Of a DNA stretch of 64,000 bases, positions 51,456 through 62,290 are shown piece by piece. The stretch is taken from assembly GCF_022815905.2 (NCBI RefSeq), contig NZ_CP119327.1, positions 1,984,001-2,048,000 of the forward strand. The letters are read 5' to 3'. Within the stretch, counting starts at the first letter, position 1, and each line of letters begins with the position of its first letter. The stretch comes from Staphylococcus sp. NRL 16/872. Lineage in GTDB: Bacteria > Bacillota > Bacilli > Staphylococcales > Staphylococcaceae. The notes beneath the pieces are model-generated. The model saw nothing but the letters and a program-made list of their open reading frames with translations, had not been told where the DNA came from and ran no database searches. Both the position numbers and the translations under genes were made by a program.

Positions 51456-52415
51456 TTAATGGATAAAGTTATAACCTGAAGTATTTTTAATAGTTCGGTT
51501 TGTAACATTATTAAAGTTTCCATTCCAGTTCATTTCAGATACATAAACTGAACCATCGCTATTCACGCGTTCAACTACGCCTACATGACCGTAGTAACCA
51601 GCGCTAGTTTGGAAGATGGCACCGACTTCTGGTCTGTTATCAACCGCTAATCCAGCATTTCTAGCTGAATTCGCCCAGTTACTTGCGTTACCCCAGAAAC
51701 TTCCAACTGATCGACCTAATTGTTGACGACGGTCAAACGCATAATATGTACAATTACCAACGTAATAACGATTGCCTTGGTTGCTTACAGTACCATAGTT
51801 ATAATTTGAAATTACAGGTGCACTTGTTGTTTTCACATGATAGTTGTAGCTAGTCGCATATCTTGATGGCACTTCATTAGCAGTCGCACCATAGTTATAA
51901 GTACCTTTGCTATATGTTACTGCGTTACTTCCTTGATAATCATGGTCATATAAATTTGCAAGTTGCGTAGTATTGATTGCTTGATCTTCAGACGCTGTAG
52001 CAATTGCATAAAGTTTAGCATTGTCAAGTGCATTATTGTCTAAACTTGCAGCGCCTTTTTCAGTTACTGCAATTAAATCACCTGGATGAATAAGTGTAGA
52101 TAAACCAGGATTAAGTGCATAAACCTCGTCTAAAGAAATATGATGTGCTTTAGCAATTTTATTTAACGTATCTCCAGCTTTTACTTCAACGACATCTTTG
52201 TCTGGAACTACTAAAGATGTGCCTTGTTGAACTTCGCTTGATTGAATATGATTTAATGATTGGATTTCACTAGCAGTCGTAGCAAATTGATGCGCTAATG
52301 TTTCTACTGACGTTGTTTTCTCAACTACATGTGTTTGTTGTGCACTAGCTAAGCCATTAATACCAGCAAACGCTGCGATAGATGTTAGTGTTACAGTCAA
52401 TGATTTTTTTCTCAT
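51456..52415 (-). CDS. Secreted LysM-CHAP cell-wall amidase (Sle1/SsaA-like)
   Basis: The 319-residue exported protein has a signal peptide ending near ASA-25, two LysM domains (about 28-70 and 74-118) that bind peptidoglycan, a linker rich in Tyr, Asn, Thr and Ser, and a C-terminal CHAP domain (about 200-319) with the catalytic Cys in [10 protein letters not shown] and His in YGHVGVVE. It would cleave the amide bond or cross-bridge of peptidoglycan. ATG 52415 follows AAAGGAATG. A WalR-type box lies 73 bp upstream. Confidence 0.92.
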   Translation of the reverse strand: MRKKSLTVTLTSIAAFAGINGLASAQQTHVVEKTTSVETLAHQFATTASEIQSLNHIQSSEVQQGTSLVVPDKDVVEVKAGDTLNKIAKAHHISLDEVYALNPGLSTLIHPGDLIAVTEKGAASLDNNALDNAKLYAIATASEDQAINTTQLANLYDHDYQGSNAVTYSKGTYNYGATANEVPSRYATSYNYHVKTTSAPVISNYNYGTVSNQGNRYYVGNCTYYAFDRRQQLGRSVGSFWGNASNWANSARNAGLAVDNRPEVGAIFQTSAGYYGHVGVVERVNSDGSVYVSEMNWNGNFNNVTNRTIKNTSGYNFIH

Positions 52416-52487
52416 GTTGTCATTCCTTTGTAGTAATGTATTCTTGTTCATCAATACTGTAGCACAAATTTTTTTGGAAAAGTGTAA

Positions 52488-52504
52488 TGTTAAACCGTTG
52501 TAAT
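52488..52504 (+). promoter_or_regulatory. Putative WalR box upstream of the CHAP amidase
   Basis: TGTTAA-ACCGT-TGTAAT matches the WalR pattern TGTWAH-N5-TGTWAH. WalKR controls most staphylococcal autolysins, so the location is biologically sensible. By chance about one such match is expected in this much AT-rich DNA, so the hit alone is modest evidence. Confidence 0.6.
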
Positions 52505-52625
52505 ATAAAGGTTAAATAACACTTCATATTTAATTAAAAACGCCTATCTTAGTAATAAATATATTTGCTAATTACACATAAAGCATTCATTTTCAAATTA
52601 ATTCAATAAAAATCTACTCACTGCA

Positions 52626-53742
52626 TTATTCTTCATTACTATTCATTGACTGTCTTAGGTAAGCTTCAATAAATGGTTGGATTTCACCGTCCATCACTGC
52701 ATCTACTTTACCAGTTTCTTCATTAGTACGATGATCTTTCACCATTGAATATGGATGGAAGACATATGAGCGAATTTGACTTCCCCAGCCAATTTCTTTT
52801 TGTTCACCACGAATTTCAGCCATTTCACGTTCTTGCTCTTCCAATTTTAATTGATACAATTTGGCTTTCAACATCTTCATCGCCGCTTCACGGTTTTTAA
52901 TTTGTGAACGTTCATTTTGGTTATTTACTACAATACCTGTGGGATGGTGCGTAATTCGAATGGCAGATTCCGTTTTGTTAATGTGCTGACCACCAGCACC
53001 TGAGGCTCTAAACGTATCCACCGTAATATCATCCGGGTTAATTTCAATCTCAATTTCATCATTATTAAATTCTGGAATGACATCACATGAAGCAAATGAC
53101 GTATGACGTCGACCTGATGAATCAAATGGTGAAATTCTGACTAATCGATGCACGCCTTTTTCAGCTTTTAAATAACCGTATGCATTATGACCTTTGATTA
53201 ATAACGTGACACTCTTAACACCCGCTTCATCACCCGGTAAATAGTCTACTGTTTCAACTTTGAAACCTTGTTGCTCACCATAACGCTGATACATACGTAG
53301 TAACATGCTCGCCCAGTCTTGAGACTCCGTACCACCTGCGCCAGGGTGCAATTCAAGAATCGCATTATTCGCATCATGAGGACCATCTAATAACAATTGC
53401 AACTCAAATTGGTCGACTTTCTCCTTGAAACCAACGACCTCTTGTTCCAAGTCATCTTTCATATCCTCATCAAATTCCTCTTGCAACAATTCCCAAGTCG
53501 CAGTCATATCTTCAACTTCATTATTCAAATCATGATAACCATTCACCACAGCCTTCAACGCATTATTTTTGTCAATAATCTCTTGCGCCTTATTTTGATC
53601 ATCCCAGAAATTGGGCTCCGTCATCATTTCCTCATATTCTTGGATATTCGTCTCTTTATTCTCTAAGTCAAAGAGACCCCCTAATTTGTTCTAAATCATT
53701 CATATATTCATCAATATTACGTTTAATTTCAGATAATTCCAT
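52626..53742 (-). CDS. prfB: Peptide chain release factor 2, +1 programmed frameshift
   Basis: RF2 ends translation at UGA and UAA. The gene starts at ATG 53742, runs 24 codons to an in-frame TGA at 53670-53668, and continues one base downstream, so the coding region is joined 53742-53671 and 53669-52626 (about 371 aa). The site reads AGGGGG-TCT-CTT-TGA-C, the standard RF2 autoregulation signal. The GGQ motif is in [15 protein letters not shown] near residue 240 and the UGA-recognition SPF is in [11 protein letters not shown]. Confidence 0.97.
53667..53682 (-). other. prfB: prfB +1 frameshift site
   Basis: AGGGGG (an internal Shine-Dalgarno) 3 nt before CTT-TGA-C. When RF2 is scarce, the ribosome slips at CTT and bypasses the TGA. 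Confidence 0.95.
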
Positions 53743-53963
53743 TCATATCTCTCCTATTAATCATTACTATACATTTCTTAATCATACATGATATTTCTCG
53801 CACTTGTCATTTTTTTGGAAAAGGCCAATACGATTTACTCTGGTAAGATATTGAAGCCCTGTCATGAGGCCTTATGTTGAAGTATAACTATACCTTGCCA
53901 CTATATAAAAAAACAGGAGCGTGAATACCTTCACATATCCCATTTTCTAAAACAATTCTTTTA

Positions 53964-56501
53964 TTATTCGTCTTTACCGTGACAGTTTTTGTATTTCTTA
54001 CCACTGCCACATGGACAAGGGTCATTACGACCAATCTTTTCACCTTTAACAACAGGTTGTTTTTTCGCTTTTTCTTTACCGTCTTCAGCTGACACATGTT
54101 GTGCATTACCAAAGTCAGTCGTTTTTTCACGTTCTATGTCATCGTCAACTTGAATGACTGATTTAAGAATAAACTTAGACGTATCCTCTTCGATATTTTG
54201 CATCATCATATCGAATAATTCGTGACCTTCATTTTGATAATCACGAAGCGGATTTTGTTGTGCATATGAACGTAAGTGGATACCTTGACGCAATTGGTCC
54301 ATAGTATCGATATGATCAGTCCAATGCGTATCAATTGAACGTAATAAAATCATACGTTCAAACTCAGGCATTTGATCGCCAATTTTTTCTTTTTGACTTT
54401 CATAAGCTTTTTCAATCTTAGTCCATACAACATCAAAGATATCTTCTGAATCTTTACCTTTGATTTCCTCTTCAGTTAAGTCGCCTTCTTGCAAGAATAC
54501 GTCATTAACATAGTTAATAAATGGTGTGTAATCCGGATTATCGTCTTCTTCATTAATGTGATAATTCACAGCACGTTGTAACGTTGAGCGTAACATTGCC
54601 ATTACTAATTCAGAACTATTGTCTGAATCAATAATATTATTACGTTCATTATAGATAATTTCACGTTGTTTACGTAATACTTCATCATATTCCAAGATAC
54701 GTTTACGCGCATCAAAGTTATTACCTTCGACACGTTTTTGGGCTGATTCGACAGCACGTGACACCATTTTAGATTCAATTGGTGTTGAATCATCCATCCC
54801 TAAACGATTCATCATTTTTTGAAGTCTTTCTGAACCGAAACGTACCATTAATTCATCTTGTAGTGATAAATAGAAACGACTGTCCCCTTTATCACCTTGA
54901 CGACCAGAACGACCACGTAATTGATCATCAATACGACGTGATTCATGACGTTCTGTACCAATAACTGCAAGACCACCAATGTCTTCTACGCCTTCGCCTA
55001 GTTTAATGTCGGTACCACGACCAGCCATGTTAGTCGCAATCGTTACAGCACCTTTTTGGCCTGCATTGGCTACAATTTCAGCTTCACGTTCATGGTTTTT
55101 AGCATTTAAGACATCATGACGAACGCCACGTTTTTTTAGCAAGTTTGAAATATATTCACTTGTTTCAACCGCTACTGTACCTAATAATACAGGCTGTCCT
55201 TTTTTATGTTTTTCAACTACATCTTCCACCACGGCATCAAATTTACCTTTTTGACTAATGTAGATTAAATCCGATTTATCTTCACGTTGAACAGGTTTAT
55301 TGGTAGGAATTTGCGTTACTGTCATATTATAAATATTTCGGAACTCTTCTTCTTCCGTTTTCGCTGTACCTGTCATACCTGCTAATTTATTGTACATACG
55401 GAAGTAGTTTTGGAAAGTAATAGACGCCATTGTTTTTGATTCATTTTGAATTTTAACGCCTTCTTTTGCTTCAATCGCTTGGTGTAAACCTTCAGAGAAA
55501 CGACGACCAGGCATCGTACGACCTGTAAATTGGTCTACAATTAATACTTCTCCATCGACTACCATGTAGTCCACGTCACGTTGTAAAGTCACGTGCGCTT
55601 TTAATGCTGTATTGATATGACTGATGATTTCAACGTTTTGCACATCGTATAAGTTATCAATTTTAAACATACGTTCTGCTTTATCAGCGCCTTGTTCTGT
55701 TAAGTGTACTGCTTTCGTTTTTTCATCATACTTGTAATCATCTTCAACTTTTAACATTTTAGCGAAAACGTTAGCTTGAGTATAAAGAGATGTTGATTTT
55801 TCAGCTTCACCAGAGATGATTAATGGGGTTCTTGCTTCATCAATTAAAATAGAGTCAACCTCATCAATGATAGCAAAATGAAGGGGTCTCATAACACGCT
55901 CTTCGGCATAGTTCACCATGTTATCTCTTAAATAGTCGAAACCTAATTCATTATTTGTACTATAGGTAATATCTTGCGCATAGGCTTCACGCTTTTCAAC
56001 GGTTGATTTACTATTTAAATTCAAACCAACTGTTAAGCCTAAGAACTCATATAGTTCAGCCATTTCTTCACTTTGTACACTAGATAAATATTCATTAACT
56101 GTGATAACGTGAACACCACGACCAGCTAATGCATTTAAATACGTCGGCATTGTAGCTGTTAATGTTTTACCTTCCCCTGTTCTCATTTCGGCAATATCAC
56201 CTTTATGAATAGCGATACCACCCATGACTTGAACTTTATACGGTGTCATTTTAAACACACGCTTTGCACCTTCACGTACGAGTGCATAAGCTTGTGGTAA
56301 AATTTTATCTAAATAATCATTTTGTTTTTTTACATCTTCAATTTCTTGTACTTCTTCTTGAAATTGTTTAGTTTTAGCTTTAATTTCGTCATCAGTTAAA
56401 ATAGCCATATCTTCCTCTAATGCGAGTACTTCATCAGCTATTTTCCCTAAACGTTTTGTTTCTTTTTTATTGCCGTCAACAATTTTCGATAAAAATCCCA
56501 T
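53964..56501 (-). CDS. secA: Protein translocase ATPase SecA (SecA1)
   Basis: SecA drives preproteins through SecYEG. The 845-residue protein has Walker A MRTGEGKT near residue 105, Walker [17 protein letters not shown] near residue 210, [22 protein letters not shown] and the helical scaffold. The C-terminal zinc motif [14 protein letters not shown] binds SecB-like partners or phospholipids. It is the essential SecA1; the accessory SecA2 is elsewhere. It is downstream of hpf. Confidence 0.98.
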   Translation of the reverse strand: MGFLSKIVDGNKKETKRLGKIADEVLALEEDMAILTDDEIKAKTKQFQEEVQEIEDVKKQNDYLDKILPQAYALVREGAKRVFKMTPYKVQVMGGIAIHKGDIAEMRTGEGKTLTATMPTYLNALAGRGVHVITVNEYLSSVQSEEMAELYEFLGLTVGLNLNSKSTVEKREAYAQDITYSTNNELGFDYLRDNMVNYAEERVMRPLHFAIIDEVDSILIDEARTPLIISGEAEKSTSLYTQANVFAKMLKVEDDYKYDEKTKAVHLTEQGADKAERMFKIDNLYDVQNVEIISHINTALKAHVTLQRDVDYMVVDGEVLIVDQFTGRTMPGRRFSEGLHQAIEAKEGVKIQNESKTMASITFQNYFRMYNKLAGMTGTAKTEEEEFRNIYNMTVTQIPTNKPVQREDKSDLIYISQKGKFDAVVEDVVEKHKKGQPVLLGTVAVETSEYISNLLKKRGVRHDVLNAKNHEREAEIVANAGQKGAVTIATNMAGRGTDIKLGEGVEDIGGLAVIGTERHESRRIDDQLRGRSGRQGDKGDSRFYLSLQDELMVRFGSERLQKMMNRLGMDDSTPIESKMVSRAVESAQKRVEGNNFDARKRILEYDEVLRKQREIIYNERNNIIDSDNSSELVMAMLRSTLQRAVNYHINEEDDNPDYTPFINYVNDVFLQEGDLTEEEIKGKDSEDIFDVVWTKIEKAYESQKEKIGDQMPEFERMILLRSIDTHWTDHIDTMDQLRQGIHLRSYAQQNPLRDYQNEGHELFDMMMQNIEEDTSKFILKSVIQVDDDIEREKTTDFGNAQHVSAEDGKEKAKKQPVVKGEKIGRNDPCPCGSGKKYKNCHGKDE

Positions 56502-56808
56502 TACTTCCGCTCCTTTAGCTTAAAAACTGTTAGGCCTACAACAATTTATCATATCATTTATACTTTCAAATTTATACTTATATACTCATATAAGCACTAT
56601 GCTTAATTGTGTACAACTATTATAAATTACTTTAACTATCCCTACTAAATTTTTATATCTTATATCTTTTTCAATATTAGTAACTCATTACTCTTTACCT
56701 TAGCATAGCATGTTAAGAGTGTCCACGAATAACGCTATGATTAAATATTAAAGAGCGCCCATAGGATATGGACGCTCTCAACTTTAAGTATCACTCATTA
56801 TATAGTGA
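56502..56808. other. Intergenic region between secA and hpf
   Basis: The 307-bp gap contains the hpf terminator at 56752-56778 and the presumed secA promoter. No open reading frame with a ribosome-binding site is seen; a stretch with poorly matched promoter hexamers lies at about 56560-56700. Confidence 0.6.
56752..56778 (-). terminator. Terminator of hpf
   Basis: On the minus strand AGAGCGTCCATA/TATGGGCGCTCT is followed by TTAATATTT. The T-tract is weak, but the stem is strong. Confidence 0.75.
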
Positions 56809-57387
56809 TTATTCTGTTGTTTCAATCAATCCGTATTTACCATCTTTACGTTTGTAAACAATGCTAGTACCTTCTGTTTCACGATCTGTAAAGATGTAAA
56901 AATCATGACCTAATAAATCCATTTGTAAAACCGCTTCTTCAGAATCCATTGGTTTTAAGCTAAATTGTTTAGAACGGATAATTTCGATTTCATTATCGTT
57001 CTCCTGACTATCATCTACTTCTGCAGCTTGAACTGATGGTGCTTCAGGCACTTCAGTCGCAAAAGCATCTTGTTCACCACGAGTTTTTTGTTTGCGATTC
57101 ACACGTGTTTTATATTTACGAACTTGACGTTCTAATTTGCCAGTTACTAAATCAATACCAGCGTATAAGTCATCGTGTCGTTCTTCTGCTCTTAATGTTA
57201 CATTTTTCAATGGAATTGTAACTTCAATTTTAGTTGTTGAATTTTGATACGTTTTCACTTTAACATGTGCTACTGCATTAGGCACATCGTTAAAATAACG
57301 TTCAAGTTTACCAATTTTGTCCTCAATATAGTTGCGAATAGCATCTGTAATAGTGAGGTTATCTCCATGAATTTCAAATCTAATCAT
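56809..57387 (-). CDS. hpf: Long-form ribosome hibernation promoting factor
   Basis: Long HPF pairs 70S ribosomes into inactive 100S dimers in stationary phase. Residues 1-100 form the S30AE/HPF ribosome-binding domain ([18 protein letters not shown]), and a linker leads to a C-terminal dimerisation domain from about residue 130 with [25 protein letters not shown]. At 192 aa this is the long form typical of Firmicutes. It lies between comFC and secA. Confidence 0.96.
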   Translation of the reverse strand: MIRFEIHGDNLTITDAIRNYIEDKIGKLERYFNDVPNAVAHVKVKTYQNSTTKIEVTIPLKNVTLRAEERHDDLYAGIDLVTGKLERQVRKYKTRVNRKQKTRGEQDAFATEVPEAPSVQAAEVDDSQENDNEIEIIRSKQFSLKPMDSEEAVLQMDLLGHDFYIFTDRETEGTSIVYKRKDGKYGLIETTE

Positions 57388-57448
57388 AGCTATCTCTCCT
57401 TTAACCTCTTGTATTGGTAATGCTTACTATTATAATACCACGTTTACC

Positions 57449-58123
57449 TCATCTTGAAAACGCAAACACTTTGAATTTTCTGACATTTTTGTCACATAAT
57501 ATTTCTCCGGCATGATGCACAGTTAAACCTGTTGTATAAATATCATCCACGAGTAAAATCTCTTTATTTGTGATGTCTATCTCCTTTTCAATGTAAAAAG
57601 GATTAGACGCTTGGGCACGCGCTATTTTCCCTAATTGAGATTGTTTAGGACGTAATTTTGTTTTTAATAAGTTGATATAGGTCACACCCATGTAGTCTAA
57701 TACAGTAGTAACTGGATTAAAAGTACGTTCGGCATCGCGTTCATATGGAGATGGGATGGGGACAATCATATCATAAGACGTTTTAGGAGGTTTAAGTTTC
57801 GACGCTAGTACTTTTGCTAAATAGTAGTCTCGCATAAATTTATAATTATGAATCACTTCTTTCATAACGCCTGTATATTGATAGTCGCAATATAATTGAG
57901 ACATTAACGTAAATGTCTTTTCTAAAAATTGACAATCTAGGCATACGTCACTGTCTGTTGTTTGCTTATTTAAACATCTGGGACAACGACGAGAGTTTAA
58001 ATCTAATGTTACTGTCTCCCATTGTTTTTGACAGGACTGACAGAACTGTTCACGCGGTCGGTAAAAATTGAAAACAGTCAATGTTTCATGAATAGGTTGT
58101 AAACACTGTATACATCTATGCAT
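57449..58123 (-). CDS. comFC: ComF-family protein (ComFC)
   Basis: ComFC is needed for natural transformation, where it handles incoming single-stranded DNA with ComFA. The 224-residue protein has two zinc-knuckle pairs near the N-terminus (CIQCLQP, CQSCQKQW, CPRCLN, CLDC) and a phosphoribosyltransferase-like C-terminal part with VDDIYTTGLTV near residue 190. It overlaps comFA by 8 bp. Confidence 0.93.
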   Translation of the reverse strand: MHRCIQCLQPIHETLTVFNFYRPREQFCQSCQKQWETVTLDLNSRRCPRCLNKQTTDSDVCLDCQFLEKTFTLMSQLYCDYQYTGVMKEVIHNYKFMRDYYLAKVLASKLKPPKTSYDMIVPIPSPYERDAERTFNPVTTVLDYMGVTYINLLKTKLRPKQSQLGKIARAQASNPFYIEKEIDITNKEILLVDDIYTTGLTVHHAGEILCDKNVRKFKVFAFSR

Positions 58124-59351
58124 TGATCCACCCTCTCGTTTTGCCTAACTCATTCATTTGTTTGATGTCACGTTTGGCTTGGATCATTGCTAAACTTACC
58201 CCTTCATGTAGAAATAATACTGTGCCAGTAGGTGCTTCTCGTTTTCGCCCTGCTCTTCCTGCTATCTGTACTAGGGCTGCCTTTTCAAAAGTATCAGCGT
58301 TAACCACAATGACATCTAATTGAGCCATCGTAAATCCTCTTTCTAAAATGGTGGTAGTAAATACGATAGTGTGTTCACCTCGACGCAATGCTTCGACTTT
58401 GTCAAAACGTAATGCGTCTTCACTTGAGACACATATTAAATCTGGGAAGAAATAATGATAACAATCATACGCTTTAAGCATCAGTTCAATATTATTGAAG
58501 AAGACTAAAGTAAATCGTTGCGCATTCACCTGCTTTAATAATAAATTTTTTAGTTTATATTGCGCACGGGTAGGCTTTAATTTGAAATAACTAAATATTG
58601 GTTCGGGTAATGGATGTCTGTGAAAGCGTACAGGCAATTTTATAACATGGTCTGCTTGGATTTGGTGTAATAAAGATTTAGGAGGAGTAGCCGTCATAAA
58701 TATGTGGCTATGTTTTGATTTAGAGGCAAGTGCTATGGCACCTTGTAATTGAGGATCCATAGATAGTGGGAATGCATCGACTTCATCAATAAAGATGACG
58801 TCGAAATGACTTTTAAAGCGAAAGAGTTGATGCACAGTTGCAATGATAAAGTGCGCATTAAATTGTTGATGACTAGATTGGTGCAACACATCGATGTCTT
58901 CGTCAGTAAATGCTTCTTTAATTCGTTTACTAATCTCAATCACCACATCGACTCGTGGCGAAATGACCGCGACATTCAAACCTAATTTGCGCGCCCTACT
59001 GATTCCTTCAAACATCATTTCCGTCTTACCAGCGCCTGTGACCGCATATAACAATAAATTCTCACGCTGGTTGATGGATTCAATAATTTGAGTTGAAGCA
59101 TAGCTTTGTTGCTCGGAAAGTTGGAACGGTAAATCATAATAGCCTTCTGAGACTTGACCCACACTTTCAGTTATTCTGTAATCTGTTATATTGTCCATTC
59201 TTCCTAATTGGATACAACGGCGACAGTAAATAATTTCTTTTTGTAAAATGACTGAAGTGTACTGACAGAAATAAGTTTTATCTTCATTGCCACATTGCAT
59301 ACAACGATGACCCGTTTTCGTTTCGAGGACCCCTGGTGTAGTTAATTTCAC
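58116..59351 (-). CDS. comFA: ComFA-family DEAD-box DNA translocase, N-terminus disturbed
   Basis: ComFA is a membrane-associated ATPase that pulls DNA through the ComEC channel. The protein has a zinc site CMQCGNEDKTYFC with a second CRRC pair, Walker A AVTGAGKTEM, the DEVD box (IFIDEVDAFP) and helicase motif QIAGRAGRK. From the GTG at 59351 it is 411 residues. The homologous reading clearly continues upstream in the same frame (FYGRLIFPHIALSDER) to an A/T run at 59396-59403, where the natural ATG 59412 is out of frame by one base. It may start at GTG or a non-standard codon instead. Confidence 0.85.
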   Translation of the reverse strand: MKLTTPGVLETKTGHRCMQCGNEDKTYFCQYTSVILQKEIIYCRRCIQLGRMDNITDYRITESVGQVSEGYYDLPFQLSEQQSYASTQIIESINQRENLLLYAVTGAGKTEMMFEGISRARKLGLNVAVISPRVDVVIEISKRIKEAFTDEDIDVLHQSSHQQFNAHFIIATVHQLFRFKSHFDVIFIDEVDAFPLSMDPQLQGAIALASKSKHSHIFMTATPPKSLLHQIQADHVIKLPVRFHRHPLPEPIFSYFKLKPTRAQYKLKNLLLKQVNAQRFTLVFFNNIELMLKAYDCYHYFFPDLICVSSEDALRFDKVEALRRGEHTIVFTTTILERGFTMAQLDVIVVNADTFEKAALVQIAGRAGRKREAPTGTVLFLHEGVSLAMIQAKRDIKQMNELGKTRGWINA

Positions 59352-59432
59352 TCGTTCATCGCTTAATGCTATATGTGGGAATATTAATCTTCCATAAAAT
59401 TTTATAATTCATCACACCTTTTTCAAAAAATA

Positions 59433-59482
59433 AAAAAGTCTAAAGATAAGTGTGAGAATACTCTCATAACTTATCTTTAGAC
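59433..59482 (-). terminator. Terminator of degV
   Basis: A perfect outer stem GTCTAAAGATAAGT/ACTTATCTTTAGAC encloses a small GAGA/TCTC hairpin and is followed by six T on the minus strand. Confidence 0.92.
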
Positions 59483-59490
59483 GTAAGTTT

Positions 59491-60357
59491 TTAATTAATT
59501 TCAATTTTTTTAGGGAAGTAACCTAAACCTAAACCACCAGATCCTAAATGTGAGGCAACTACTGGACCGAATTCAGAGTATTGAATATTAACGTCAGGAT
59601 ATGTTTCTTTCAGATGTTGTAAATACGTATGACCTTCATCTGTTTTATCGCCGTTAATCACAAATACTGTGACTTCTTCCATATTTTCAATTTGCTTGAA
59701 GATATTTTCTTCTAATGCATTTAAGGCACGTTTTCTTGTACGAACTTTTTCATAAGGATGAATTTTACCGTCTTCTTTAAAATGAAGTACTGGTTTCATT
59801 TTTAATAAAGTTCCTACCCATGCTTGTGCGCCAGTAATACGGCCACTCTTTTGTAAGTTTTTTAAATCATCTACAAATAAGAATGCACCTGCATGTTCAC
59901 GTGCTTCTGTTAAGGCTTCAATAATTTCTTCAGGTGAATGACCTTTTTCTACTAATTCTAACGCATATATCACATAGCTACCTTCAATCATTGCGGCTAG
60001 TCTAGTGTCAAACGTATGTACATTGATGCCTTCGACCATTTCTCCAGCTTGTGTAGCTGATTGATAACTTCCACTGATACCACTAGATAGGTTGATAACA
60101 ATAATATCTGTATAACCTTTGTCTCTTAATTGTTCATAATTTTGAATCCATTCGCCAATTGCGGGTTGGCTCGTTGTCGGGATAGTTTTAGATGAGGCCA
60201 TTTTTTCATAGAATTTGGGCATTGAAACATGTTCACCTTCAGTAAAAGTCTCTCCATCATCAAATGCAACACTTAATGGTGCAATAGGTATCTGATAGTG
60301 ATTAATTATATCTTGTGGTAGATACCCTGTAGAATCTGCCATTACTGCAATTTTCAT
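59491..60357 (-). CDS. DegV-family fatty-acid-binding protein (FakB-like)
   Basis: DegV proteins bind long-chain fatty acids. In S. aureus the FakB members present them to the kinase FakA for phosphorylation. The 288-residue protein has the N-terminal [18 protein letters not shown] near residue 90 and the C-terminal [13 protein letters not shown] 60357 follows GAGGAGGA. Whether it is FakB1/FakB2-like or a third DegV cannot be decided here. Confidence 0.88.
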   Translation of the reverse strand: MKIAVMADSTGYLPQDIINHYQIPIAPLSVAFDDGETFTEGEHVSMPKFYEKMASSKTIPTTSQPAIGEWIQNYEQLRDKGYTDIIVINLSSGISGSYQSATQAGEMVEGINVHTFDTRLAAMIEGSYVIYALELVEKGHSPEEIIEALTEAREHAGAFLFVDDLKNLQKSGRITGAQAWVGTLLKMKPVLHFKEDGKIHPYEKVRTRKRALNALEENIFKQIENMEEVTVFVINGDKTDEGHTYLQHLKETYPDVNIQYSEFGPVVASHLGSGGLGLGYFPKKIEIN

Positions 60358-60497
60358 AATAGTCCTCCTCAATTATACTCATCGTTATTATAAGTGATTT
60401 TAATTAAAAAAGAAAATCATATTCAGATATTTATCCATTCTAAAATTTGAGTGTATAATAAAAGTCATATGATTAATAATAGATGGAGGTGTGACGA

Positions 60498-61139
60498 TTG
60501 AGTGACCATGTTATAACAATTAAACAAGAACATACAATTGAAAATGTAATCAATAAATCACGCTTTATTGCGCATATTAAACCCGTGTCTTCCGAGGATG
60601 AAGCGAAAGCGTTTATTAATGAAGTGAAACAAACTCATAAAGAAGCAACACACAATTGTTCCGCCTATACAGTTGGCGATCAAATGAATATTCAAAAAGC
60701 TAATGATGATGGTGAACCAAGTGGAACTGCTGGTGTGCCTATGTTAGAAATTTTGAAGAAACTTGAAGTTCATAATGCATGCGTAGTAGTGACCCGTTAT
60801 TTTGGCGGCATTAAATTAGGCGGTGGCGGTCTCATCCGTGCATATAGTGGCGCAGTAAGAGATGTTATCTATGATATAGGTCGCGTAGAATTACGAGATG
60901 CTGTGCCTACTGTGGTAACGATTGGCTACGATTTAACTGGTAAATTTGAATACGAACTCGCTTCAACATCATATATGCTGAGAGACACTACTTATACTGA
61001 TAAAGTAAGCTATCATATCGATGTGGTTCAAACTGAATACGAAGCGTTTATTGAATTTTTAAATCGTAATACAGCAGGTAATTATAATCTCAAAGAAGAA
61101 GAAACTAAAAAATTACCATTTGATATCCCTACCAATTAA
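60498..61139 (+). CDS. YigZ/IMPACT-family protein
   Basis: The 213-residue protein has the UPF0029 N-terminal domain with NCSAYTVGDQMNIQKANDDGEPSGTAGVP near residue 52 (shown here in part) and TRYFGGIKLGGGGLIRAYS near residue 95, followed by a DUF1949-type C-terminal domain. The family is conserved in bacteria but its biochemical role is unknown. The start is TTG after GGAGGTG, divergent from degV. Confidence 0.92.
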   Translation: MSDHVITIKQEHTIENVINKSRFIAHIKPVSSEDEAKAFINEVKQTHKEATHNCSAYTVGDQMNIQKANDDGEPSGTAGVPMLEILKKLEVHNACVVVTRYFGGIKLGGGGLIRAYSGAVRDVIYDIGRVELRDAVPTVVTIGYDLTGKFEYELASTSYMLRDTTYTDKVSYHIDVVQTEYEAFIEFLNRNTAGNYNLKEEETKKLPFDIPTN

Positions 61140-61154
61140 TTAGTTTCAAGTATA

Positions 61155-61218
61155 AAAACCTTGTACATGTTAAGTGATACTACTAAAGCATACTTGACTT
61201 ATACAAGGTTTTATTTTT
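61155..61218. terminator. Bidirectional terminator between yigZ and tagO
   Basis: The perfect 11-bp stem AAAACCTTGTA/TACAAGGTTTT around a long loop is followed by TATTTTTTTT on the plus strand. The tagO stop lies at its right edge. Confidence 0.85.
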
Positions 61219-62290
61219 TTTCAATTGTATCTTGGGCGTGATGATGTTCTTCATTTTTCTTAGAAATAAAATTAATTATCGGTCGGTAATTATCATCAAT
61301 CAAGCCTGTAAATTCTACAATCAATTCTATTGTAATAAGAATTAGAACAAACATCAGTATAACGCCGAGTGGTTGAGATAAATAAAGAATAATACTAGAT
61401 AAACTAAACATAATCGCAATAGAATAAATGAGTAACACTGTTTGACGATGAGAATAGCCAAGTGCTAGTAATTTATGATGTAAATGAGATTTATCTGCTT
61501 GCATAATATGTTGACCGTTTCGCACTCTTCGTATCATAGCAAATAACGTATCAATAAATGGCACCGCTAATATAACAATTGGGAAGAAGAGTGAAATGAA
61601 TGTGATATTTTTAAAGCCAAGCAATGATAAGAACCCTATTATAAAGCCAATCATTAAAGCGCCACTATCTCCTAAGAAGATCTTGGCAGGATGAAAATTA
61701 AAGCATAAGAATCCTAACAATGAACCAATCAACACACTACATATCATAATAATAAAGATATTGGCTTGTAGAATAGCAATAAAAGCGATTGTAATTAAGC
61801 CTATAGCTGATACGCCAGAAGCTAAGCCATCGAGACCATCTATTAAATTAATTGCATTAGTAATCGCCACAATCCAAATGATTGTAATTGGAATACTTAA
61901 AACACCAAAGTGAATCGTTGGTCCCATTGGGAAAGAAATAAAATCTATCGTAATACCGTAAACTACAACAATAGATGCAGCAATCACTTGTCCTATTAAC
62001 TTTAATATGGGTTTTAAATCATAAATATCATCAATTAAACCTACTAAGTACATAACAATGGCACCTATAACTAAAGGCTTTACTTCTCGTTCGATGGGAT
62101 GGCCTAGCCAAATTCCGATAAGAAAAGACAGTAAAATTACGGTTCCACCTAAGACGGAGACAGGTTTTGTATGTACTTTTCTATAATTAGGTCGATCAAC
62201 TAAGCCCAATTTAGTTGAGACCTTAATTATGATAGGTGTTAGTATCAGACTGATGATCATCGTTACAGCAATGAGTAGTAAAGTATACAT
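61211..62290 (-). CDS. tagO: Undecaprenyl-phosphate GlcNAc-1-phosphate transferase (TagO/TarO)
   Basis: TagO makes undecaprenyl-PP-GlcNAc, the first step of wall teichoic acid synthesis. The 359-residue membrane protein has about ten helices and the polyprenyl-phosphate transferase motifs GLIDDIYDLKP (about 82-92), NAINLIDGLDGLASG (about 148-162) and FLGDSGALMIGF (about 206-217). ATG 62290 follows GAAGGTG. It is the usual tagO neighbour of gdpS. Confidence 0.95.
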   Translation of the reverse strand: MYTLLLIAVTMIISLILTPIIIKVSTKLGLVDRPNYRKVHTKPVSVLGGTVILLSFLIGIWLGHPIEREVKPLVIGAIVMYLVGLIDDIYDLKPILKLIGQVIAASIVVVYGITIDFISFPMGPTIHFGVLSIPITIIWIVAITNAINLIDGLDGLASGVSAIGLITIAFIAILQANIFIIMICSVLIGSLLGFLCFNFHPAKIFLGDSGALMIGFIIGFLSLLGFKNITFISLFFPIVILAVPFIDTLFAMIRRVRNGQHIMQADKSHLHHKLLALGYSHRQTVLLIYSIAIMFSLSSIILYLSQPLGVILMFVLILITIELIVEFTGLIDDNYRPIINFISKKNEEHHHAQDTIEKK

